From Glycomyces albidus (GTDB lineage Bacteria > Actinomycetota > Actinomycetes > Mycobacteriales > Micromonosporaceae), in the NCBI RefSeq assembly GCF_009451885.1, contig NZ_WIAO01000012.1, positions 1 to 64,000 on the forward strand: a DNA stretch of 64,000 nt, given 5' to 3'. Position numbers and translations under genes: made by a program. The notes under the pieces were generated by a model that saw nothing but the letters and a program-made list of their open reading frames with translations, made no database searches and was not told the origin of the DNA. Positions 57,269 to 64,000 of the stretch are shown piece after piece (position 1 is the first letter of the stretch; every line of letters starts with the position of its first letter).

Positions 57269-59014
57269 CTAGAACTCCAGCGGTCCCAGGTCCGGCTCGG
57301 CCGCGAAGCGGAGGACCGCTTCGGGTGCGCCGTCGAGTTCGAGGAGCACCGCCTCGTTCGTGCCCGCGCGCAGCACCGGGCCCGGGACGTACAGGGTGCG
57401 CTGTGGTCCGCGGGACCAGTAGCGGCCCAGGCAGAACCCGTTGATCCAGGCGATGCCCTTGCCGAGCCCGGAGGTGTCGAGGAACCGGTCCGCGGCCTCC
57501 TCGGCAGTGAACTCGGCGCGCGCGAACGTCAGTCCCGGGATCGCCGGCGCCGCCTCGCCCGCCCCGGTGCCGATGGCGAGCAGATCGGCCTCGCCGATCG
57601 CGCGGGTCGCCCAGTCGGTGAGCGGCCGGCCGTCGAGGCGCACGCCGCCGATGATCCCCTTGTCCTCGCCCAGGCGCGGCCCGTAGTTGACGCGGCCCTG
57701 GTCCTCGACCAGGAGCCGCAGGGATCCGGTGACGGCCGGGATCGCGAGGGTGCGCTGGTGGAGGTCGCGGGACAGGATCCCGACGCAGACGCCGTCGACG
57801 ACCACGTGGACCCGGTCGCGGACCTCTCCGACCGTCAGGACGCCGGCCTCGGCCGCGAAGTGCTTCTCGTGCAGCAGGAACGCCGCGTCGTGCCGGGCCT
57901 CGGCGAACGTGGGGACCTCCGTCGTCGCGACGGCGGCCAGGGCCTGCGCGGCGTCGAGCAGGGATCCGGCGCGCAGCAGCGGCGCCTCGCCGGTCGGGGC
58001 GGGCGCGGCCGGGTCGGGGACCTCGTCCGGCAGTGCGGTGTAGCGGCCGAGGACCTCGCGGAACGCCCAGTACTTGGCGGTGGGGCGGCCGGCCTCGTCG
58101 AGGGGCGCGTCGTAGTCGTAGCTGGTGGAGATGGGCATGTAGGTGCCCTTGTCGTTGGCGCCGCTGGTGAGCCCGAAGTTGGTGCCGCCGTGGAACATGT
58201 AGAGGTTGACGGAGGCGCCGCGGCTCAGGAGCACGTCGAGGTCGGCGGCGGCGTCCTCGGCCTTGGTGGTGTGGTGGTGGGTGCCCCAGGAGTCGAACCA
58301 GCCGTCCCAGTACTCCGAGGACATGAGCGGGCCGGTGGGCTGGTGCTCGCGGAGGACGTCGAGGCGCTCGTCGGAGCGGGAGCCGAACGAGGCGGTCATG
58401 TGGAGCCCGGGGGCGGATCCGCGCTTGAGCATCCACGGCTCCGGTTGGTCCACTGTGGTCAGCGGGACGGTGATGCCCTTGTCGCGGAACATCGCCGTGA
58501 GCGTCTCGATGTAGGCGGTGTCGTCGCCGTAGGCGCCGTACTCGTTCTCGACCTGCATGAGGATGACGGGCCCGCCGGCGTCGATCTGGAGCGGCGCGAC
58601 GATCGCGCAGACGTGCTCGAGGTAGTCCTCGATGGCCGCCAGGAAGCGGGGTTCGCTGCGGCGGACGCCCACTTCGGGGTCGGCGAAGAGCCAGGCGGGG
58701 AGGCCGCCGTTGTCGAGTTCGGCGCAGATGTACGGCCCGGGGCGCACGATGGCGTGCATGCCCTCGACGGCGACGGCTTCGAGGAACCGGCGCAGGTCGA
58801 GGCGGCCGGCCTCGGTCCAGGAGCCGGGTTCGACGGCGTGGAGGTTCCACGGCACGTACGTCTCGATGGTGTTGAGGCCCATGAGGCGCGCCTTGCGGAT
58901 CCGGTCGGTCCAGTGGTCGGGGTGGACCCGGAAGTAGTGGATCGCGCCCGACAGGACGCGACGGGGCTCGCCGTCGAGCAGGAAGTCGTGCTCGCCGATC
59001 GCGAAGCGGCTCAT
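57269..59014 (-). CDS. GH35 beta-galactosidase
   Basis: 581 residues. The family pieces are 'SGAIHYFRVHPDHW', 'GLNTIETYVPWNLHAVEPG' (in part), 'RPGPYICAELDNGGLPAWL' (in part), acid/base Glu158 in 'QVENEYGAYG', nucleophile Glu234 in 'SSEYWDGWFD', and 'MFHGGTNFG'. C-terminal jelly-roll domains follow. There is no signal peptide, so it acts in the cytosol on imported beta-galactosides. ATG 59014 has GAAGGA seven bases upstream. It is divergent from the LacI-type gene. The frame also stays open antisense through downstream plus-strand genes, which is an artefact of base composition. Confidence 0.92.
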   Translation of the reverse strand: MSRFAIGEHDFLLDGEPRRVLSGAIHYFRVHPDHWTDRIRKARLMGLNTIETYVPWNLHAVEPGSWTEAGRLDLRRFLEAVAVEGMHAIVRPGPYICAELDNGGLPAWLFADPEVGVRRSEPRFLAAIEDYLEHVCAIVAPLQIDAGGPVILMQVENEYGAYGDDTAYIETLTAMFRDKGITVPLTTVDQPEPWMLKRGSAPGLHMTASFGSRSDERLDVLREHQPTGPLMSSEYWDGWFDSWGTHHHTTKAEDAAADLDVLLSRGASVNLYMFHGGTNFGLTSGANDKGTYMPISTSYDYDAPLDEAGRPTAKYWAFREVLGRYTALPDEVPDPAAPAPTGEAPLLRAGSLLDAAQALAAVATTEVPTFAEARHDAAFLLHEKHFAAEAGVLTVGEVRDRVHVVVDGVCVGILSRDLHQRTLAIPAVTGSLRLLVEDQGRVNYGPRLGEDKGIIGGVRLDGRPLTDWATRAIGEADLLAIGTGAGEAAPAIPGLTFARAEFTAEEAADRFLDTSGLGKGIAWINGFCLGRYWSRGPQRTLYVPGPVLRAGTNEAVLLELDGAPEAVLRFAAEPDLGPLEF

Positions 59015-59034
59015 GCGCTGGTCCTTCGTTCGGG

Positions 59035-59063
59035 GGGTATTTATAGCCGTTAGAAAAATACCC
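59035..59063. promoter_or_regulatory. AT-rich inverted repeat before the beta-galactosidase gene
   Basis: GGGTATTT (59035-59042) and AAATACCC (59056-59063) are exact complements 13 bp apart, starting 21 bases upstream of the ATG. It could be an operator, but its half-sites differ from the LacI palindrome at 60234, so a different regulator may use it. Confidence 0.4.
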
Positions 59064-59182
59064 GGAGCGGTCGGCGGGCCGCCGGGCCGGTCGGCGGTTC
59101 GGTGAGCTGGCCCCCTTCCCACGGGTCCGACGGGCGGGCCGCGGTCGCATAGGATTGGCGCACTACGCGTGGAAGGGCGGGC

Positions 59183-60199
59183 ATGTCGACGGTTCGAGGG
59201 GCGCGGCAGCCGACGATCAAAGAGGTCGCGAGCCGTGCCGGGGTGAGTCCGATGACCGTCTCCCGCACGCTCGCCGGCGGCCGCAACGTGCGTCCGGACG
59301 TGCAGCAGCGCGTCATGGAGGCGGTCCGCGAACTCGGCTACTACCGCAACGAGAACGCGCGGAGCCTGCGACCGGGCCAGCCCAGCGGCCTCATCGGGGT
59401 CGCGATCACGAACCTCGCCAACCCCTATTACGGCCTCTTCGCGCTCGGTGTCGAGGAGGTGGCCGCCGAGCACGGGCGGCGGATCCTGCTCGGCAACACC
59501 GGCGAGGACGACGCACGCGAGCGCCAGCTCGTCAGCGACTTCATCGGCCGCCAGGTCGACGGGCTGATCCTGGTGCCGACCAGCGGCGACGCGGCGCACC
59601 TGCGGCCCGAGCGGCTCGGCGACGTGCCGCTGGTGCTCGCCTCCCGCCGCGTCCCGGGCCTGGAGGTCGACACGGTCCTCCTCGACGACGTGGGCGGCGC
59701 CTACCGCGGGACGATGGCGCTCCTCGACGCCGGGCACACCCGGATCGGGTTCCTCGGAAACCGCAGCTCGGTGTTCACCGGCGAGCGCCGCTACCGCGGC
59801 TACGAGCGGGCGATGACCGAGCGCGGCGCGCCGGTCGACCCCGCGATCATCGCCCGCGACCAGCAGGACGTGGACGCGGCGAGCCGGGCCGCCCGGGCGA
59901 TGTTCGACCTCGCCGAGCCGCCGACGGCGATCTTCAGCGCGAACAACCGCAACACGATCGGCGCGATGCGCGAGATCGGGCGGCGCATCCGCGAGGGCGT
60001 GCCCGGGCCCCGCCCTGCCGTGGTGAGCTTCGACGACTTCGAGCTCTCCGAGCTCATGCCGGTGCCGGTGACGGTGATCGACCACGACGCGCGGCTGCTG
60101 GGCCGCGAGGCCGCGACCCTGCTGTTCTCGCGCCTGGACGGCACCGCGGAAGCGCGCGTCCGCACGGTCGAGCTGCCGGTCTCCATCGAATTCCCCTGA
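59183..60199 (+). CDS. LacI-family repressor
   Basis: 338 residues: helix-turn-helix 'TIKEVASRAGVSPMTVSRTLAG' (in part) with the hinge 'ENARSLRPG', then a periplasmic-binding-protein-like effector domain ('GLIGVAITNLANPYYGLFA', 'HTRIGFLGNRSS', 'PTAIFSANNRNTIGAM'). It is expected to sense a sugar and repress the divergent beta-galactosidase and the downstream kinase-isomerase-transport genes. The perfect palindrome 60234-60251 just after its stop is its likely site. Confidence 0.92.
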   Translation: MSTVRGARQPTIKEVASRAGVSPMTVSRTLAGGRNVRPDVQQRVMEAVRELGYYRNENARSLRPGQPSGLIGVAITNLANPYYGLFALGVEEVAAEHGRRILLGNTGEDDARERQLVSDFIGRQVDGLILVPTSGDAAHLRPERLGDVPLVLASRRVPGLEVDTVLLDDVGGAYRGTMALLDAGHTRIGFLGNRSSVFTGERRYRGYERAMTERGAPVDPAIIARDQQDVDAASRAARAMFDLAEPPTAIFSANNRNTIGAMREIGRRIREGVPGPRPAVVSFDDFELSELMPVPVTVIDHDARLLGREAATLLFSRLDGTAEARVRTVELPVSIEFP

Positions 60200-60233
60200 G
60201 TCGTTCCGGCCGGGTTGCAATCCGCCGCGGTAT

Positions 60234-60251
60234 GTTGGTAACGTTACCAAC
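60234..60251. promoter_or_regulatory. LacI-family operator (perfect 18-bp palindrome)
   Basis: GTTGGTAACGTTACCAAC is exactly self-complementary with the central CG typical of LacI-type sites. It lies 57 bases before the ROK kinase ATG, in the promoter region of the kinase-isomerase-binding-protein operon. Confidence 0.8.
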
Positions 60252-60307
60252 CGCGAGGCCGCCACGGTCCCGCGAACCCGGCCCACGGACGAGGAGGCAG
60301 ACGAGCG

Positions 60308-61201
60308 ATGGAGCTCTGCATCGACTTCGGCGGCTCCGAGATCAAACTCGGCGCCTTCGAGCAGGCCGCTCCCGTCCGCACCGCCGCCGTCCCAGTCGGC
60401 GACGGCGACCTCGAGGCCGCTGCCGCCGCCGCGGCCGGACTCACCGCCGGCCGTACGCCGGACGCCGTCGGCATCGCCGTCCCCGGCGTCCTCGACCGCG
60501 CCGGCAAGCGCATGGTCCGGGCCCACGACAAGCACCCGCGCCTCGACGGCCTCGACCTCGGAGCGTGGGTGCGGGACGCGCTCGGACTCCCCGCGGGCGC
60601 GACCGTCGCGGTCGAGAACGACGCCCGGGCCGCCCTCGTCGGCGAGACCACCGCGGGCTCCGCCGCCGGCGCCCGGAACGCCGTGCTCATGACGCTCGGC
60701 ACCGGCATCGGCACCGCCGCGCTCATCGACGGCGCGCTCCTGCGCGGCGCCCACGACCACGCGGGCATCCTCGGCGGCCACCTCACCGTCGACCTCGACG
60801 CCCCCCGGTGCAACTGCGGCAACGTCGGCTGCGCCGAGTCGATCGCCGGGGCCTGGGCCATCCGGCGCGACCTCGCCGCCCGCGGCGACGCCGTCGCCGA
60901 CGTCCGCGAGATGTTCGCCGCCGCAGCGGCGGGCGACGCCGCCGCGGCCGCCGTCCGCGACCGCGCCATCCGGGCCTGGGGCGCCACCGCGGTGTCGCTG
61001 TGCCACGCCTACGACCCCGAGGTCGTCGTCCTCTCCGGCGGCATCATGCGCGCCGGCGGCGCCGTCTCCGCGCCCGTGGAGGCGTACGTCCGCGACCACC
61101 TGTGGACCAGTTCGCACCGCCCCGCGTTCATCGTCCCCGACCGCCCCGACCTCTCGGTGCTGCGCGGACTCGCCGTCCTCGCGGCCGACACCCATTCCTA
61201 A
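60308..61201 (+). CDS. ROK-family sugar kinase
   Basis: 297 residues. Phosphate-1 loop 'CIDFGGSEIKLGAF', catalytic Asp in 'VAVENDARAALVGE', ATP loop 'MTLGTGIGTAALIDG', and the ROK zinc motif 'CNCGNVGCAES'. It phosphorylates a hexose such as glucose, mannose or fructose with ATP. Expressed with the mannose-6-phosphate isomerase, it probably feeds hexose released by the beta-galactosidase or imported by the adjacent ABC system into glycolysis. Confidence 0.9.
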   Translation: MELCIDFGGSEIKLGAFEQAAPVRTAAVPVGDGDLEAAAAAAAGLTAGRTPDAVGIAVPGVLDRAGKRMVRAHDKHPRLDGLDLGAWVRDALGLPAGATVAVENDARAALVGETTAGSAAGARNAVLMTLGTGIGTAALIDGALLRGAHDHAGILGGHLTVDLDAPRCNCGNVGCAESIAGAWAIRRDLAARGDAVADVREMFAAAAAGDAAAAAVRDRAIRAWGATAVSLCHAYDPEVVVLSGGIMRAGGAVSAPVEAYVRDHLWTSSHRPAFIVPDRPDLSVLRGLAVLAADTHS

Positions 61202-61210
61202 GGAGCGCTC

Positions 61211-63034
61211 GTGCCAACCGCCAGTCCGTCCGACCCCATCGGCCGCTACGAGAAGCAGCCGACCGTGCCGCTGCCGGCCGGCGCCCGCGTCCTCACCGGC
61301 GCTCGCGCCTGGGCCGCCGCCGCCGACACGGCGACCGAGCGCGCCGCCGGCCGGGCCCCGCGGCTCGTCGTCGACGCCTACCCCGGCGCGGACCTGCCCC
61401 TGATCGCCGAGGCGATCGCCGACGCGCTCCCGCAGTGGACGGTCATCGACGTCGAGGACGCCGCCGCCCTCCCGATCGAGGCCATCAACGCGCGCTTCGC
61501 CGACAACCTCACCGACGACCGCGTCTTCGGCGTCCTCTCCCACGCCGGCGTCGACGCCTTCTACGACACCGAGCGGCTCGACAAGCTCGCCGTCGAAGTC
61601 GACGGCGCCGACCACCCCGTGGTCCTCCTCGGCTGGGGCGCCGACCTCGTCGCCCGCCGCACCGGAGCGCCCTACGCGCTCGTCCTCGCCGACATGGCCC
61701 GCTGGGAGATCCAGCTCCGCCAGCGCGCCGGCGCCCCCAACTGGCGGGCCGGCAACCCCGGTGAGGACCGGCTGCGCAAGTACAAGCGCGGGTTCTTCGT
61801 CGAGTGGCGCGCCGCCGACCGGCACAAGCGGACCCTGTTCGACCGGGTCGACTTCGTCCTGGACGCCAACGCGATCGGCGCCGCCGCCGCGACCGGCCGC
61901 CCCGCCGGGATGATCACCGGCGACGCGTTCCGCACCGCGATCGCCAACGCCGCCCGCGCCCCCTTCCGCGTCGTCCCCTTCTTCGACCCCGGCGTCTGGG
62001 GCGGCCAGTGGATGAAGCGCAGACTCGACCTCGACCCGTCGCAGCCGAACTACGCGTGGTGCTTCGACTGCGTCCCCGAGGAGAACTCCCTGCTCCTGGA
62101 GGACGCCGACGGCGCGATCGTCGAGATCCCCTCCCTGGACCTGGTGTTCACGCAGCCGAAGGCCCTCCTGGGCGAGCGGACCTACGCGCGCTTCGGCGCC
62201 GAGTTCCCCATCCGCTTCGACTTCCTCGACACCATGGAAGGCGGCAACCTCTCCCTCCAGGTGCACCCGCTCACCGACTACATCCAGCAGACCTTCGGGA
62301 TGCACTACACCCAGGACGAGTCGTACTACCTGCTCGACGCCGGCGACGACGCGGTGGTCTACCTCGGGGTCAAGGACGGCGTCGACCGGGACGCGATGCT
62401 CGAGGACCTGCGGACCGCCGAGACCGGCGAGCGGCCCTTCCCGGCCGAGCAGTACGTGAACGCGTTCCCCGCCAAGAAGCACGACCACTTCCTCATCCCC
62501 GCCGGCACCGTCCACAGCTCCGGCGCGAACTCGATGGTCCTGGAGATCTCGGCGACCCCGTTCATCTTCACGTTCAAGCTCTGGGACTGGGGCCGGGTCG
62601 GCCTCGACGGCGTCCCCCGCCCCGTCCACCTCGACCACGGCGAGCGGAACCTCGTGTGGGACCGCGACCGCGACTGGACCGAGTCGAACCTCGTCAACCG
62701 GGTCGAGGTCCTCTCCCAGGAGGACGGCGTCGTCGAGGAGCGCACCGGACTCCACGAGCTCGAGTTCATCGAGGTCCGCCGCCACTGGTTCACCGACCAG
62801 GCCGCCCACGACACCGAGGGCACCGTCAACGTCCTCAACCTGGTCGAAGGCGACGAGGCCGAGATCATCAGCCCCACCGGCGCGTTCGCGCCCTACACCG
62901 TCCACTACGCCGAGACGTTCATCGTCCCGGCCGCCGTGGGCCCCTATGTCATCCGCCGGACCGAACGCTCGCGCAGCGAGCGGTTCGGAACGGTGAAGGC
63001 CTCGGTCCGCGGCACCCGCACCGGCGAGGCGTAA
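61211..63034 (+). CDS. Mannose-6-phosphate isomerase, class I, with N-terminal NTPase-like domain
   Basis: 607 residues, about 200 longer than a simple isomerase. Residues 1-~215 have 'RLVVDAYPGADLPLIAEAIADALP' (in part) and 'YALVLADMARWEIQLRQRAG', resembling a nucleotide-kinase-like domain without a clear P-loop. The C-terminal part is the cupin isomerase: 'MEGGNLSLQVHPLTDYIQQ', 'DESYYLLDAG', and 'LIPAGTVHSSGANS' with the metal-binding His/Glu residues. It interconverts mannose-6-P and fructose-6-P. GTG 61211 has AAGGAGC upstream, nine bases after the kinase stop. Confidence 0.85.
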   Translation: MPTASPSDPIGRYEKQPTVPLPAGARVLTGARAWAAAADTATERAAGRAPRLVVDAYPGADLPLIAEAIADALPQWTVIDVEDAAALPIEAINARFADNLTDDRVFGVLSHAGVDAFYDTERLDKLAVEVDGADHPVVLLGWGADLVARRTGAPYALVLADMARWEIQLRQRAGAPNWRAGNPGEDRLRKYKRGFFVEWRAADRHKRTLFDRVDFVLDANAIGAAAATGRPAGMITGDAFRTAIANAARAPFRVVPFFDPGVWGGQWMKRRLDLDPSQPNYAWCFDCVPEENSLLLEDADGAIVEIPSLDLVFTQPKALLGERTYARFGAEFPIRFDFLDTMEGGNLSLQVHPLTDYIQQTFGMHYTQDESYYLLDAGDDAVVYLGVKDGVDRDAMLEDLRTAETGERPFPAEQYVNAFPAKKHDHFLIPAGTVHSSGANSMVLEISATPFIFTFKLWDWGRVGLDGVPRPVHLDHGERNLVWDRDRDWTESNLVNRVEVLSQEDGVVEERTGLHELEFIEVRRHWFTDQAAHDTEGTVNVLNLVEGDEAEIISPTGAFAPYTVHYAETFIVPAAVGPYVIRRTERSRSERFGTVKASVRGTRTGEA

Positions 63035-63071
63035 GCCCGCACCCTACCCCTTGAGAACAAAGGAGTTCGAC

Positions 63072-64000
63072 ATGAGATCACGGAGGATCCCCCTCACCAT
63101 CGCGGCGGCCGCCGCGGCGAGCCTGGTGCTCGCCTCGTGCGGCGGCGGCGGGGAAGACGACGGCGCCACCACCGGCACGCTCGACTTCTACACCAACAAG
63201 GCCGCGTGGGAGCCCGACTTCGACGAGCTGAACGCCGCCAGCGAGTCCGGCGCCGACATCACCCTTGAGACCACCGGGTACTCCGACGCCGGCCAGTACG
63301 ACGCGTTCATCAAGCAGTCCTTCCGCACCGACAAGAGCCCCGGCCTGTTCACCTGGCAGACCGGCCCCTCGCTGGCCGAACTCGTCGACGAGGGCCTCAT
63401 CGCGGAGACCACCGACATCTGGACCAAGGCCGTCGACGAGGGCTGGGTCTCGCCGGACCTGCGCGACTCGTACACCTTCGACGGCGAGCAGTACTGCGTC
63501 CCGATGAACATCGCCTACTGGGTCATGTACTACAACAAGACGATCTTCGACGAGCACGGCCTCCAGGAGCCGACCACCTGGGCCGAGCTCGACGCCATCG
63601 CCGCGGAGCTCGCCGGAGCCGGGGTCACCCCGTACTACCAGACCAGCACGCTGTTCACCTTCCAGTGGTTCCAGCAGCTCGTCGCCGGCACCGACCCGGA
63701 GCTCTACGACGGGCTCGCCACCGGCGAGGTCGAGTACACCGACCCGCGCATCGTCGACATCATGAACACCTGGCTCGATCAGCAGGAGGCCGGCTGGTTC
63801 TCCGACGCCGGCTCCACCGTCGACCCGGCCGTCGGCCTCAAGCAGGGCGACTACGCGATGATCAACTTCGGGTCGTTCTTCAACGGCTCCCTCGACGGCG
63901 CCGGCATGGTCTCGGGCCAGGACTACGACATGTTCGTGATCCCCGCCGTCAACGGCGACCTCGAGCAGACCCCGGTCGCCGTCGAGTCCGGGCCCCTGTG
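63072..64000 (+). CDS. Sugar ABC transporter substrate-binding lipoprotein (cut by window edge)
   Basis: The first ~309 residues are present. The lipobox is 'ASLVLASCGGG' (Cys23). The body is a CUT1-type extracellular sugar-binding protein: 'DAFIKQSFRTDKSPGLFTWQ', 'CVPMNIAYWVMYYNKTIFDEHGL' (in part), 'PTTWAELDAIAAELAGAGVTP' (in part). AAAGGAG lies six bases before the ATG. It would deliver an oligosaccharide or sugar to permeases encoded beyond the window. It sits in the LacI-controlled operon after the kinase and isomerase. Confidence 0.9.
   Translation, partial: MRSRRIPLTIAAAAAASLVLASCGGGGEDDGATTGTLDFYTNKAAWEPDFDELNAASESGADITLETTGYSDAGQYDAFIKQSFRTDKSPGLFTWQTGPSLAELVDEGLIAETTDIWTKAVDEGWVSPDLRDSYTFDGEQYCVPMNIAYWVMYYNKTIFDEHGLQEPTTWAELDAIAAELAGAGVTPYYQTSTLFTFQWFQQLVAGTDPELYDGLATGEVEYTDPRIVDIMNTWLDQQEAGWFSDAGSTVDPAVGLKQGDYAMINFGSFFNGSLDGAGMVSGQDYDMFVIPAVNGDLEQTPVAVESGPL

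Noticed and set aside
57269-62905. A 1878-residue open frame on the minus strand that includes the beta-galactosidase
   Set aside because: Only its last 581 residues are the GH35 enzyme, with a good start at 59014. The rest is antisense to LacI, ROK and isomerase genes and is compositional noise.

Overview
The window is about 70% GC, with codons ending mostly in G or C, frequent GTG and TTG starts, and many ATGA stop/start overlaps. Gene content (Ku plus a LigD-type ligase, EccC-like ATPase, choice-of-anchor M surface proteins, RNHCP proteins, LPXTG anchoring, STAND regulators) fits a mycelial or soil actinomycete. Glycomycetaceae-like is a guess that the sequence alone does not prove. I saw no rRNA, tRNA or CRISPR array. 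Functional names rest on motifs read by eye; no search was run.

Layout. 1-8200: the start of a membrane molybdopterin oxidoreductase, a PLP gamma-lyase, an MTA phosphorylase, a DUF2064-glycosyltransferase fusion, and divergently a two-component system, a polytopic membrane protein and an NAD-dependent epimerase. This looks like a glycoconjugate or modified-sugar locus. 8337-18873: a probable zinc locus. A CobW-type GTPase diverges from an operon of choice-of-anchor M surface proteins, a DUF916/WxL-partner protein and a complete metal ABC transporter. A Zur-like box sits between them. 18868-23712: DUF2277, a RibD-type reductase, and a CitA/DcuS-type two-component system next to a DAACS dicarboxylate symporter.

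24674-29448 is the most striking part: an EACC1 protein translationally coupled to a 1466-residue protein with an N-terminal caspase domain and four FtsK/EccC-type ATPase domains. It looks like a conflict or programmed-death system that has borrowed a type VII secretion motor. 29483-35944: an aldo/keto reductase with a TetR regulator, a LigD-type ligase with Ku (NHEJ), and an MMPL exporter with its TetR and tandem operators. 36456-48628 is accessory: a membrane-anchored hypothetical protein, an XRE-NB-ARC-TPR regulator, RDD protein, MFS plus methyltransferase, SUKH-4 protein, AlkZ-like protein, reductase, LysR, a crystallin-like secreted protein and a lipoprotein.

48830-52302: an NrtR-like NUDIX regulator with a perfect palindromic operator, divergent from an SPFH protein and an NAD-kinase-like protein, then an SDR. 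52488-55140: tandem RNHCP genes behind a leader with a 13-codon ORF and hairpins. The second RNHCP gene is cut by an IS200/IS605 element that keeps an intact-looking TnpB and a 5'-deleted tnpA. 55292-57095: a secreted trypsin-like protease and an AAC(3)-family acetyltransferase. 57269-64000: a sugar locus (GH35 beta-galactosidase, LacI regulator, ROK kinase, mannose-6-phosphate isomerase, start of a sugar-binding lipoprotein) with a perfect LacI operator before the kinase.
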